Source of the DNA: Colias croceus
Taxonomy: Eukaryota > Arthropoda > Insecta > Lepidoptera > Pieridae
Direction of reading: 5' to 3'
Assembly: GCF_905220415.1 (NCBI RefSeq)
Contig: NC_059544.1
Location: 2,172,501 to 2,236,500 of the forward strand
Length of the DNA stretch: 64,000 bases
Of the stretch, positions 33,905 through 46,147 are shown piece after piece. Each line of letters begins with the position of its first letter. Position 1 is the first letter of the stretch. A program made the translations under genes and the position numbers. The notes under the pieces were generated by a model. It was not told where the DNA came from. It saw nothing but the letters and a program-made list of their open reading frames with translations, and did not search any database.

Positions 33905-34705
33905 ACAAAAAAGTACTATATGAAACTGTCTGAAGATCCACATCAGTTTCTGGTAATCATGGTTTGTCTTTTATTGCGTCCTGGCTTGCAGGCTGCTCAT
34001 CGGATTTTTCGTGGTCGCGCTTCGCTGTTAGAAATAAACATACATACACAAATCAGTAGTATATTTATTGGAAGATGAAATCTCAAAAAAAAACTAAAAC
34101 ATTACTTATCTATTCTATACCAATAATAAAATCCATACTTCCATACTAATATTATAAATGCGAAAGTAACTCTGTCTGTCTGTCTGTCTGTTACTCAATC
34201 ACGCCTAAACTACTGAACCAATTTGCATGAAATTTGGTATGGAGATATTTTGATACCCGAGAAAGGACATAGGCTACCTTTTATTGCGAAATATGTACCA
34301 CGGGCGAAGCCGGGGCGGACCTCTAGCTATAAATAAAAATAAAGACGGAGTGCATAAAATTATAAAATCTTGATTTGTGCGTTGCTCAATTCAGACTTAG
34401 TAAACATATAATACTCCAAAAAATTAAAATAATATTTATTACTAATTATTACAAGTAAAAATAACTTTCAAATTTTGATTTATGCGTTTCTCAAATTAGA
34501 CTTGTAAATATACCTAGTAATCAATATATTGGAAGTTGAAATCTTTAGACTTGTAGCGGCCGAAAGACATAATAAATATAAATAAGCATGATAAACATCA
34601 AACTTACCTATTTGGGTTCAATAACTGTAGTTTTTTTATCTGCTTTCGCAACATTTTCTTCCTAATGTTCTCACCATCAATGTTTTGGCCACCAAAATTC
34701 ACCAT
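33905..34705 (-). ncRNA. Possible short spliced transcript (lncRNA or micropeptide)
   Basis: An ATG at 34705 opens 32 codons (MVNFGGQNIDGENIRKKMLR...) ending at a strong donor (AG|GTAAGT, 34608). An acceptor (tttctaacag|CGAAG, exon from 34024) and another strong donor (GT|GTAAGT, 33905) follow, then an acceptor near 33338. Joined, the frame stops after about 41 residues. A GC-rich patch at 34745-34860 could be its promoter. The splice-site series is suggestive, but no family is recognised and chance is possible. Confidence 0.25.
34139..34328 (+). mobile_element. Helitron-like short element with (CTGT)n
   Basis: tccatactaatattataaat start, ctgtctgtctgtctgtctg, then gaaatttggtatggagatat and the terminus cgggcgaagccggggcggac followed by ctctagct. 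Near-identical to 37191-37374. Confidence 0.75.
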
Positions 34706-34859
34706 GTTTATGAAAAACTTTAGTATCACTAACACTAAATCACGTATGCGAGTAGACAACGGCACCGCGCGAAAAAGTTGTACAGGACTGCTCTCTAAGA
34801 CGCGTTAGCGTCGACTAACAGGAGGCGGAACGGCGGAAGCGACCGGCCTACGCGCAATT

Positions 34860-37190
34860 TTGTGCTCATAATTTATAAATATATTTTTTTTAAATTACTG
34901 ATGTATTAAATGTAAAATCTAATCCCGCACGTCTCTCAAGAATTGAATGGAAATGGATGTGGATAAAGTTTCATTGATATTACTTTACCATTGTCCAAAT
35001 GAAATTGATTGACCGTTTAATTTTTAGGAAACTTCACAACGTTTTTCTATCGAGGCAAATTTTTTCAATCGTGTTTCGGTTCCCGCACGTCACTAGACAA
35101 ACTCTTCAATTAAATAAATCCATAAATAAAAAAAATCAAATTGGTAGTTTTTGAAGAAAAAAATTAATTCTTCGTGAGCTCAAAACGTCTGTTTTGGGTC
35201 TCATTTCACCTTAAGGAAATCTTTTCAAACGGGGTCAAGTGGCCGCTATAAGTATTTTTTCATGAATCGATTTGTACCTACCGCTATAATGGCCCTCAGC
35301 TTCGCTCGTGTGGACATTGTTGCTTGGCCCGCCCCGACTCTTATATATACATGTAGTCTGTAGCACAGCTGACTACTATAATATTATAAGGTAGTAACTA
35401 GTAAGGTAACTACATCATTGGCCAGACAAAGGCGCAACGCCTCCGATGGCTCGGTCTCGTTTTAACGCGAGGTATTTCAACGCGAGGCAAGATTTTAGGA
35501 TGTGAAGTGTGGGGGGCCGTTCGCGTGACTCGCGCTCCTAGCGCTCCTCGCGTCGTTTGTTTTTCGTAACGTGCGCTATGCCACAGTGTAAAATATATCA
35601 AAAGTAAATTGTGATCAATTTTTATTATGTAAGCAATGTAAAAGTGTTTGTGTCAGATTGTAAATATAAAAGTAAATAAAGTAAGCATTTACAACTTTAT
35701 AAACTGAGATAAGTAGGTACTAGGAATTTATTAATTAGCACAACATAATTATGGAAGTACTTGGTGTAACTAATAAATATTACTTGCTGCTACCAGTAGA
35801 AGCTTAGAGTATTATAATATTAGAATAGTATAGAGCGCGTGTATTGCACAAATTGCTTAGTGCGCATCGAAGGCAGATGAGCTATAGATACTATATAAAT
35901 GTGTGTGTGACAAATAGGGATGGGTAGGTATCAATTGCGTGTTGAGCTATCGATAAGTTATGTAAATAAATATGTAACATAAGAAAATATATTGTTCAAT
36001 ATGTTATTAAAGGAGAAATGTATGAAGAAAGTATAAATATATGTAATTTTAAATAATAATGTAAAGTCTTCTATTAATTATAAGTAGTTTAAAAAAAATG
36101 TATAATTGAAATATCTGAAAAAACGTGTGGACTTCCTAACTATTAAAATTAAGAAAATAAAAGATCGGGTTTAGTACTATTTTTTAATAATAAATCAAAT
36201 AATAATAGTATTTAATGTTAAATAAAAATAAGAATTAATTAATAATTTAAAATGAAATAATAAACAATATAAATATATATCAATTTTATACCTACCAAAA
36301 CCTTCAAAAATCAATTTAGCGGTTAAAATATAATATCGTAACATTACATACTTTACATTTACACTATAATACATTCGCATTCATAATATTAGAAAGTGTA
36401 TGATACAAAACACAACACAAAATTATTTTTAATATATTTTTAAAAGAGTTTTAATATTAAAGTCAAATATTAATATGTTAAAATATAGTTTTTCTTGTAA
36501 ACTATCGAGTACAGCGTTGGTCAAGTCACATCACTACGATCACGTGGCGGCAGTAAGGTGTGCGAAGGGTGCGCGAGCGAGCCTGCGCGTGTCCGCCTCC
36601 CACTTCCCCTTGTATTTATTATCTAATATCTATTTATTTAATCAGGCATAGTATGGTGCTGAAACGAGACATAGAAGGAGCGTAAATAAACAGAATGGAA
36701 GCAACCTTATAACTCAATAAATATTAAATAAAGTATATTTTTAAATGTAGTTCCGTTTATAGTAAAAGCCGCTTTGCGTGTTTTATTGTTTCGTCTTTCA
36801 CATTCGTTACAAAAATTGTGATCGAGTAACGTCTACTGCACTCTTCCTAGTTTATAATGTCAACTAAAAAAAATGAGACACGAAAAAAATCTCAATCGTC
36901 ACCTAGGAATGTATAACGTAGAACCTATAATCCCATATAATAATTACCATTCCGTATTCACGGTTTCTGTATTCGAGGCATATATTTTATGGAACATATA
37001 CCCCGCCAATAAGGAACTTTTACTGTAGTGATTAATAATTATTATAAGTCAATAATTATTATTATTTGACTATTATCAATTATTTCTTAACTAATAATCA
37101 TTATTGTTTTTTTCCTTAAAATAAACAACTGTAATTAATAATAATACCCCAAAATTATGCAAATAATACACCAATTATACGTAATAATAA
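34860..37190. other. Long spacer, no supported gene
   Basis: AT-rich apart from a GC-richer stretch at 35420-35580 and 36530-36610. Short frames (63 and 61 codons) show no motif. A repeat remnant is likely but I cannot name one. Confidence 0.45.
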
Positions 37191-37374
37191 TCCATACTAA
37201 TATTATAAATGCGAACGTAACTCTGTCTGTCTGTCTGTTACTCAATCACGCCTAAACTACTGAACCAATTTGCATGAAATTTGGTATAGAGATATTTTGA
37301 TACCCGAAAAAGGGCATAGGCTACCTTTTATTGCGAAATATGTACCACGGGCGAAGCCGGGGCGGACCACTAGT
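37191..37374 (+). mobile_element. Helitron-like short element with (CTGT)n, second copy
   Basis: Same start, internal blocks and terminus (ggcggaccactagt) as 34139-34328. Only a handful of differences, so the two copies are young. Confidence 0.75.
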
Positions 37375-38065
37375 ATTATATATATAAAACAAATTATTAT
37401 AAACTAAACTCTTATTTCACAGTAACGCAGCTTTTATCGTTTTGAAATAAAAGCATACGAGGTGAAACTTTATGACCAACTGATATTTTTATTCTGTGTC
37501 ATCAAGTAACTACGTTTTTATCATATTACTCAATTTACATACCGTTTCTTATAGTTTACTCTTTTTTTTGATACTGACACTGCTTTCTTCCGAATTTTGT
37601 TTGTTTTGTTACCCATTTTCAATAATTTATCGTTACTCAAAACGTAAAATCGAGCGGAGATAATTTGACACAGGTCCTACGTTAGCAAGCGCCTGATCAG
37701 GACTGGCGGGGTAGCGGGCAGCGCGGTTTGTAAAGAAAACGCTGGGCAACGTTAAGTTCTGAGATATAATATGTATTTAATAATTACAGGGCTTCAGTAG
37801 AAAACCAAAATTTAGCACGTTTTCTGCAGTACATCAAAATACATATCCTTATATAAAAATTATTTCCAAAATCAGAAATTTCATTAATAAATAATTCGTT
37901 TTCGATCTTTATTTTAGCCTATTTTTATGATTTTATATGATCGACCAAAATACACGTGGTTGTGTAACAAATTAGCACACTTTTTAGGAAATATCTTGAA
38001 GTGTATTGATTATTTTTTCTAGAAGCGTCATATAATTGCAAATACATGAAAAATTTGATCTTGCA
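37375..38065. other. Spacer, no supported gene
   Basis: AT-rich; nothing recognisable. Confidence 0.5.
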
Positions 38066-38336
38066 AACCAATTTTACTCCGCTTCGCTGAAAGGACTCCC
38101 CTTAAGAATGGGGGATGATCGGGCCGTGAAAAAGGCATATCTGGGCATTCCAACTGGCCGACGCCCCGTGGGCCGTCCCAGATATCGATGGAGCGACGCA
38201 ACAGCAGCCGATCTACGCAATCTGGAGGCCGTCAATTGGCAAGAAACTGCGCGCGATCGAGGAAAGTGGCGTGAACTCGTGTCGGAAGCCAAGACTCTGT
38301 TTGGGTCGCAGAGCTAGTTAAGTAAGTAAGTAAGTA
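38066..38336 (+). pseudogene. Non-LTR retrotransposon ORF2, C-terminal remnant with (TAAG)n tail
   Basis: The frame 38036-38317 contains YLGIPTGRRPVGRPRYRW, then ADLRNLEAVNWQETARDRGK and LVSEAKTLFGSQS. This is the familiar C-terminus of lepidopteran endonuclease/reverse-transcriptase ORFs. The stop is followed by taagtaagtaagtaagtaa, a tetranucleotide tail like those of some non-LTR clades. The copy is 5'-truncated: no polymerase domain is present. Codons before about 38080 are not element-like. Confidence 0.75.
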
Positions 38337-39284
38337 ACTAGTAAGGTATCGCTATAATATTTTGACTATAACATGAAGTCGTGGGTGAAAAGCTAGTATT
38401 TTTACATTATTTTTATATTTTAATCACGGCGAAATATTTTATAATGTAGAATGTACCTAGATACACTTATTTTTTTTTAGACCAAATGAAAAACTGTTTT
38501 GAACCTGTTTGAATGTATTTAATTTCAAGATACATATCCATTTCAATCCAAGGCTAACGAACCTTCGCTTGACAAAATATATAAAGAGCTTCGGTTAATC
38601 TTAAAATGATCTCAGACATAATATATTCTGGATACTTAAGAAAAATAAATAGGTAGTCAAATGTTTATGATAATAATATTATTAACCATTTTTTACCTTA
38701 TAAAAATATCAGTTTAATAATTATTGTACATAGGTATTTTGATGCACTTTATTAGCAAGGAAGTAGGTAGGTACGTAGTACACATGCTTGGATTGTTTTA
38801 GTAAATTTACGTACATTTCTGGTGTTTTAAATTCTTTATGAGTTTTAGGTACTACTTAGTATGTTATCTAGTGTTTAAACAGACTATATTATCTATCAGC
38901 ACAAGGAAAGACAAATTTTAAAATATAGTTTCCGTCAGCTCTACTGTAGGCAGAAAAAAAAATCCTTGAGAATCACTATTATTATTTAGGAGGTAAATTT
39001 ACGTTTAAACTGAAATTTCGATTTGTAATAGGTACCTACATAATATAGTTTGTATTTTTTTTGTATTAAAATAAACAATGGTATCCGAAACTTCTGATAT
39101 TGTCTGAATATAATATGTACCTACATTACTTTTAAAAATGTAGATATTTATTTTTTGGGAGAAGACTAACACAGATCGGCAGAATCCTCCACATAATTAG
39201 GTATTGAGATATCGGAAATACATATTTGAGAATAAAAATCATCATAAATACAAAACAGTCAAGTTTAATTAAATATAGTATTTA
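38337..39284. other. Spacer, no supported gene
   Basis: AT-rich. A few LINE-tail-like words but nothing I can delimit. Confidence 0.45.
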
Positions 39285-39804
39285 AGTGAAACCTGGTTAA
39301 GTGAGACATCAAGGGACCTGCAATATCGTTTCACTTATAGAGGTATTCCACTTACCCAGTGTCTCAGATATACAGGTATAAATAAATATCTGTCTCATTT
39401 ACAGAGGGTTCCATTAATAGAGGTGAGAATACAGGTTCATAAACAGACAGTTTTTCACGTAATGATAACGATTATAGCTTTCGTTTTGATACTTTTCAAA
39501 TAAACATCTGTATGATAGTAAAGCGAAACTAAAACTGAAGGTAATTGAAGCTCAAAGTTTGTACTTACGTACTTGGACTAACAATTTTATCTCAGTTACA
39601 GAGGTTTATGCATATAAAATTTACTCGCTGTCTCAGTTATAGAGGTAACTATGATGATAAATCGAAAGAACAAATCCCAGATATAGAGGTTTACCTCATC
39701 CCACTAACAGAGGTAATTCAGTGCCAAAGTGTTGGGACCTGAGCATAAGTTCCAGTTATGGAGGTTTCTCACTTATCCAGGTCCCACTTAACCAAGTTTC
39801 ACTG
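39285..39804. mobile_element. pogo/Tigger-like MITE with internal degenerate repeats
   Basis: agtgaaacctggttaagtga at the left pairs with the inverted right end (cagtgaaacttggttaagtg), each next to TA. This TIR type and the TA target fit the pogo branch of Tc1/mariner. Inside, a motif of the form cag(t/a)ta(t/c)agaggt recurs at least seven times at irregular spacing (for example near 39345, 39402, 39416, 39596, 39632, 39680, 39703). Confidence 0.65.
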
Positions 39805-39983
39805 TACATAATTCCTTACAAATCAATGAAACTTCATTATGGACGATCGTTGGTATGAAGCAACTATACCTTAGGTAGCAAGATTTTTTTCTATTGGTTT
39901 TATTATTCAACATAATAATCATAATTCATAATTTTACTATGACCCATTGCGTGTATTACCTATATTGAAAATAGTCATATAAT

Positions 39984-42583
39984 CTACAGGCACTTTTCTT
40001 TATTTATTCTTCTGTTCATAAACCTAAGAAAAAGAAGAACTGTATACATAATGATGCCTATAACTAGAGAAAGCAATATAACGAGGAATGCTAGAACATC
40101 AAGCAAAGCGTATTGATAGAAGGGGAGGTGTTTAGCTTCGGAGTAAAGCGGAGACTGGTGTCCCCAACGGGCCACTCGCTCCGTCCAATAGACTGCCGTC
40201 TGCAGGGGAGACGATTCTCTGTCGTGCCACATCTTGGACACTAGGCGGGCTCTTTCTTGCATTCTAAAAAAAATGTTATACAAATAATGTTCCTTGACTA
40301 TATATTCAGAAGATGGGCGCAAAGATACTTCGGTAAGACAGTGCGTATTTCGTACTGTATCCATTTCTTTTTCCACGACCAATACAATATGTTTATCAAA
40401 TTCACGACATTTTACATTTTCTAATAAGTTTTATGACGTGGGTACTTTATATAAACGTGAAGACTTTTCCATTTACAATTCGTTAACATTAGGAGTAACT
40501 AACGAACACTGCAGAAAACAATTACTAAGATAATATTGTCATTCGTATGAATTAATATCCGGTCTCTGTTTTAACAAGAAAATGATGAAATTTCAAAGTT
40601 TTAAGCACGGAAACGTATAATTAGGATTTTATTTATACCATTAAGGTTATCTAAAATAGATTTTAAGTACCTACAAGTACGACCTTAAGAAGTACACACG
40701 TGTTAAATTGATTGTTTAAAATGTAACCTACCTTTCACTGAGCACATTATGCAAGGCTGTGCCTAGGTTTTGTTTTGTGAGATGTGGCAGAGATAAAACT
40801 TCACCGATACCAGCAGCTTTGATCGCCTCTGCATTGACTTTTTGTTCCGCAAACATGGGTATTACAATTATGGGCTTTCCAGCTGATACAGCCTCTGTTA
40901 TACCCAGCTTGCCACCGTGGCACATTAAAGCCTTAACTTTTGGATGCTCTGTAAAGAAAAAAAGGCTCAGTGATCTAGGCTCTCTTAATTTTTGAAATAA
41001 CTTTAATAATTCTTTTCTACAAAATTCTCCAATGATAATTGATAAGACCTTAGGATAAGACAACAAATTTCTATCAAACACAAAAATAATCATGTTAAAC
41101 GGTTGAACTAAAAAAAATCATTTTCGAGAAGTCGCGACGGTTAAATAATAAATTCAAATCGTAAACGCAACATCCTTGCAAAGCTATGGACTCTACCATC
41201 AACGGAAATTGAAAGTACCTATTTACTCACTCAATAATTCGTATTGATCGAGCCATCTTACTCTTAAAATATTCTTCCCAACAGGAGTTCCTTCATCCGC
41301 ACTGTCTGCATGTTTCCAGAGCACACTTTGTTTCAATTGCGAAAAAGCGCTAATGAATACATTTTGTCTGTATTGAGATATCGATGTTGTTCTTAATTGC
41401 GAACCGAAGCTGAATAATACAACACCGTGTTCGGATTCATTCAAGAATTTTTCGATGTACTGAAATGTATAAAAAAATTGTTAATCACGTTCCTTATTCT
41501 TGGTACACTAACATTACATAGGTATTATAAAAGTTACAGCATTATGAATGTCAAACAAACAGTTAATTAGGTAATAACTGGTAATAACGAATTAATAAGT
41601 ATAAGTATTAAGTATAAATTAATTAGGCTAAAATGTTAATATAGAAAAACGAATAGGTCACTCAAATACATAACTTATTGAATGTGTAATTTAACAACAA
41701 TTTGAAAAAAAAAATTACTTACAGCGGGTATATTTTTAACGACTGGTTCTGAGATATGAATTCCACCAATTTCAATGATACCAGGCACACTGGGATACAC
41801 CCCATCAAGAACATGGAAAGTGTTTATTAATATTAACGATATATTCTTTGAAAGAACGTGCAAATCTGGTAGTCTTTTTTGATAATGTCGTTCTAAGATT
41901 GCTCGTTCTTTTCTGCTTATTTCTTCATAATATTGCTTGAATAATAGATATGCAATCGTGTTATCCAAGCGTTGCAAGAATGACATCCTATGTGAATAAG
42001 CCGAAGTGATTCCTGGAACGAACGACGGATTGTCATCTGCTCCCATTAATGCAGCGTCTCCTGGCATCATTATACTGGATGACATCGCAATTATTGGCGC
42101 CTTTATTGCATAAACCTCTAATAGACCAAACACACATTTGCTGTTTAGGATCTCAGTTATTACGACGTCATATTCTTTTTTGAGTGCTTCGTTGAAGGGT
42201 TGGAATTTCGTCAGCTTTTCGCAAATGTTCAGTGCTGCCTCTCCTAAGGCTGTATGTTGTTCATACTGGTCGATAATACTTCCAATAACAGGAATTTTCA
42301 TGAACCAACTCGGAAATTCATATTTTCCCACATCATAAGACTCCAATCTCAATTCGGCAAGTTCTTGAAGATTTACTTCTGTATAATTAGAAGGGGGGTT
42401 TTCTAATGGGAAAAAAGTTGCTACGGTAACATCGTGACCCCGTTCGGCGAGCTTTTTTAACAACGGATCAAATGCCATTTGATGACTTTTTCCTGGATGT
42501 GGAAATAAACCTAATAGACGACCTGAGTATACACCGTTAAAAGAGTACATTATTCCAAAAAGCAGGCCAATCATTCGTAACAT
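39984..42583 (-). CDS. UDP-glycosyltransferase, gene 2 of the array
   Basis: Same exon plan and phases as gene 1: 42583-41723, 41459-41231, 40948-40732, 40263-39984, giving 528 residues. Exons 1 to 3 have exactly the same lengths as in gene 1. Signal peptide MLRMIGLLFGIMYSFNGVYS and the catalytic-His block FPHPGKSHQM are present. The donor signature is CHGGKLGITEAVSAGKPIIV. The sugar-contacting Asp-Gln is replaced by Glu-Gln (PMFAEQ). The C-terminal helix (ALLDVLAFLVILLSLVIGII) is followed by KEKCL, again KxKxx. The reading frame is intact, but the D-to-E change could alter donor choice or activity. Exon 4 and part of exon 2 are much closer to gene 1 than exon 1 is. Acceptor substrate unknown. 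Confidence 0.93.
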
Positions 42584-44790
42584 GTTGAACCTAATTGTCT
42601 CAACTTTGTAATGTCGACTGGCTGCCGATACAATGTAATTTCTATAAAAAAGATGAACCGAAGGTATATACTATCAATTTAGGGTTCGTGTTAGGAAAGT
42701 TAAAATTTTTAAAATATTTTAATGACATTTAATTTTTTATTTAACACATCAAAATATTTAGGTCCTGTATTTCGCTTTTTTCTAATTATATAGGTAGTTA
42801 TATCAGTAAAAACTATCACATTTAAGTTATGGAACGAGTCGATCAATTATTAGATATTATTATTATTCGTCAATTTCGAACAGCCATGTGAAAATGTCGA
42901 TAGATGGCGCCAGGTGTCAGTTGCATCGCGATGTATTTTCATTTTCCAGTAAAATTACGGAACCTCTTATGTCATATGCCTACGTTATTTTTAATTAATG
43001 TTTAAATAACAATTTTACAATGATACGTTATATAAACAATTAAATAGTGAATACAATCAATGAAACGGATATTAGGATATTATATATTGTTGAACGTAAA
43101 GTCCTTGATCCATTTCTAAAACAAAATAATTAATCAATAGAAAATGTTTATTAGTTGTTCAATTAACTTTTTCTGTACAAATCCACACGGTACTCGTAAT
43201 AAATAATTTCAAAATATTAAATCTAACATAAAAACAGAATATACCTACTTTAACAAAAAAAAAATATATGGAAACAGTAAGTCATGTAGTTACCTACTTT
43301 ATTAGTTATGTGTATTATAATATTATCTCTGGTAATATACAGCGATGATTATTGTTTGCAATTCAAATGCTTAACAAAACATAAAAATAAATGAAACTTG
43401 GATAATTTATTACTTAGGTGTTATACATTTTTTTAATGACGATGTTTTGTGTGGATAGCAGACAGCAGTGATGTAAATTTATCTAGATTTATATTAAAAA
43501 TAATATGCAAAATTACGACATATCCTTGAACAAAGTGAATAAAAGATTAAGCAGTGATATTAAATTGTTAGATTATAATTATTATCTAGATGATCTAGAT
43601 AAGATCTTAAATACTTAATTTTATTTTAAGTTCCTTCCGTGATAGGTCAAATGTCATAAGTTCTATAAAATATACAAAATGACAGCGTGTTCCTGTGTCT
43701 GGGCTCCACTGAAAAATAACCATACTTGTTTTTTTTTAAAGAAAAACCTTAATTTCAAGAATCGGTTACGAACCCGGGAAATTAATTAATTTTATTCACA
43801 AGTTAGAAATATATAGAGAAATGATAATTGTTAAAAAAAATTGTAGACTACTTCTAGACAAAAAACTAATTAATTTTTATCAACTAAAACAATGTAAAAT
43901 TAGGTATACCTTACTTTGTAGTTTGTATGTACTATGTTTTGTTTACGCCGATAACAATATACATACATGCGTCAAAGGAAACTTCGTAATTAACAATTTA
44001 TTGAGTAGTTATAGGAAATGAAAGGTAGATAATTAAATTGATTATAAATTTTATATCTTACAAATGCCATCCTATAGGTATAGAGCATAGATTCGTAAAA
44101 TTGATGGGAATGCGCCAAAAGTTTAGTTGGTTATGTATTTTCATTTGCTGATGTTTTTCAACCGACTAAAAAAGAAGGAGTTTCGCAAATCGACTGCAGT
44201 TTTTGGAACGAAGTTCCTTATTATCGCGCGGTACGCTGTCTAAGGGGGGCTAGGCGAGCGCCTCGAAACATCCTCACGACACTTTTGTGTACCATAGCGT
44301 AATATAGCATTCCTTCACCTATTTATTTTATCATTTAACTTCTAAATATTTAATTATACCTCCTAGAATACTTATTTCAAAACGAAATTAACTTCGTTCC
44401 AATCAGGTGTCCCACATGTAACATCTCAGACATTTTTCTCAAAAGCCTTCCGTGTGTTCCCATTCCAATTTGGTCTAGCTCTGACAATATGAAGGCGGTT
44501 TAGTTTTTTTGTTCAAATAATTATTTAAATTGTTATTTCATTGCCTGTAGTTTGAAGCTGTTTTCCCTTATTCCTCGTATCATAATATGCAGTCGGTAGA
44601 GTTATTTGAACCAATTATTTCTTTATTTCATATTATTTTAATTTGATGTTTCATGTCTTTATCATTGAAGAATCATTGTTTCTCCAAACTAATAAAAACA
44701 AAACTTCAACCGCCCTCAAAAAGTTATACGAAATAATAAACTCAAGTCGAACAAACTTCTATTACGTTATTACCTATTGTAATTCTCACT
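42584..44790. other. UGT2 upstream spacer
   Basis: AT-rich with no convincing gene; a 66-codon frame at 43821-44021 has no motif. At 44157-44185 the words caaccgacta.aaaaagaagga resemble a frequent lepidopteran repeat end. Confidence 0.4.
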
Positions 44791-44929
44791 GTATCACGCA
44801 TGGGCGTAGCTAGCCATGGGCTCAAGGTGGGGCAACAATAAAAAATAATATGTAACTAGCAACTGTATGTACCAAGTATGTACCCAAAGTTATATCCAGG
44901 TCTTCAAATACCGGCGGCCGGTACCGGCG

Positions 44930-45337
44930 CAGGCATTTGTGAAGGCATTTGCGAAGGCATTTGTGAAGGCATTCGCGATGGCATTCGCGAAGACATTCGC
45001 GAAGGCACTCGCGAAGGCATTTGCGAAGGCATTTGCGAAGGCATTCGCGATGGCATTCGCGATGGCATTCGCGAAGGCATTTGCGAAGGCATTCGCGATG
45101 GCATTCGCGAAGGCATTTGCGAAGGCATTTGCGAAGGCATTCGCGATGGCATTCGCGAAGGCATTTGCGAAGGCATTCGCGATGGCATTCGCGAAGGCAT
45201 TTGCGAAGGCATTTGCGAAGGCATTTGCGAAGGCATTTGCGAAGGCATTTGCGAAGGCATTCGCGATGGCATTCGCGAAGGCATTTGCGAAGGCATTCGC
45301 GAAGGCATTTGCAAAGGCATTCGCGAATGCATTTTTT
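44930..45337 (+). repeat. 12-bp minisatellite, about 34 units
   Basis: Unit gcgaaggcatt(t/c) with a gcgatggcattc variant, tandemly repeated almost without length change. Because the unit is a multiple of three, all reading frames stay open (for example AKAFAKAF, EGICEGIR and RRHLRRHS on the plus strand). These frames are a by-product, not evidence of a protein. It lies inside the hAT-like element. Confidence 0.9.
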
Positions 45338-45788
45338 CTAGTGTAGGCACTAGAAAAAAAAAGTGTAAAGTAAAAAGTATCAGTGAGTTGTAGAACGTGT
45401 AACACAACAAAAGTGAAATTGGATAAATTAGTGGGGTAACTAATTGGGGTACTATACTCATTTTTCTTACAGTTCATGTAACATAGAAGCCTCAGCTATT
45501 TTCTTTTTTCGTGTGTAATTCGTTATTCGAATTATTCTTATTCAAAACACCTACCACAGTCCACACCACGAAATAGATCCAAAAATCTTCAGCCGTTTAG
45601 TCGCTGGGCGTATGACACTTGTTAGTTGTTAGTCAGTCAATTTAGAGCAATGAATAAGGAATCACATGGAAGTGACATACCTACAAAAAAAGTGTGGCCG
45701 GCGCCATATTGAATGGAACTAAACATGGCGGTGTTTAGTGCCGAGAATATATCGATAAACATTAATATGTTTATCGATATAAAAATAA

Positions 45789-45959
45789 TCTATAATATAA
45801 AAATGAATCGCAAATTGTGTTGGTAAGCGCATAACTCGAGAACAACTGAACCGATTTCGTTAATTCTTTTTTTATTACATTTCTTGAAGTACGAGGATGG
45901 TTCTTATGGAGAGAAAACGTAAAAATGTACCACGGGCGAAGCCGGGGCGGACCGCTAGT
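45789..45959 (+). mobile_element. Helitron-like short element inside P-like copy 1
   Basis: tctataatataaaaatgaat start, gcgcataactcgagaacaac, and terminus ccacgggcgaagccggggcg followed by accgctagta. It is absent from copy 2, so it inserted after the duplication. Confidence 0.7.
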
Positions 45960-46147
45960 ATTTATATATACATATTTTACCTTTTGTTACCTTTTAGCTG
46001 AACTAATTTCAGTTTTGAGGAATGTAATATAATGATACAAAATAAATACTAATATAGGTATATAATAGTTTTTTATTACGATGAACAACACAATATACAG
46101 TAGGTAATAGAAAAAAAAAAACAATAATTACTTAATAACAGAGAAAA

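Noticed and set aside
34141..34200. (CTGT)n run considered as a CRISPR-like or regulatory array
   Set aside because: Simple repeat internal to a Helitron-like element, also present in the copy at 37191.
43821..44021. 66-codon frame upstream of the hAT-like element
   Set aside because: No motif, AT-driven composition and no splice context.
44867..45477. Several long overlapping open frames (106-195 codons) of Ala-Lys-Phe, Glu-Gly-Ile, Arg-His and Met-Pro-Ser type
   Set aside because: They are different frames of one 12-bp minisatellite whose unit length is divisible by three. No independent coding evidence.
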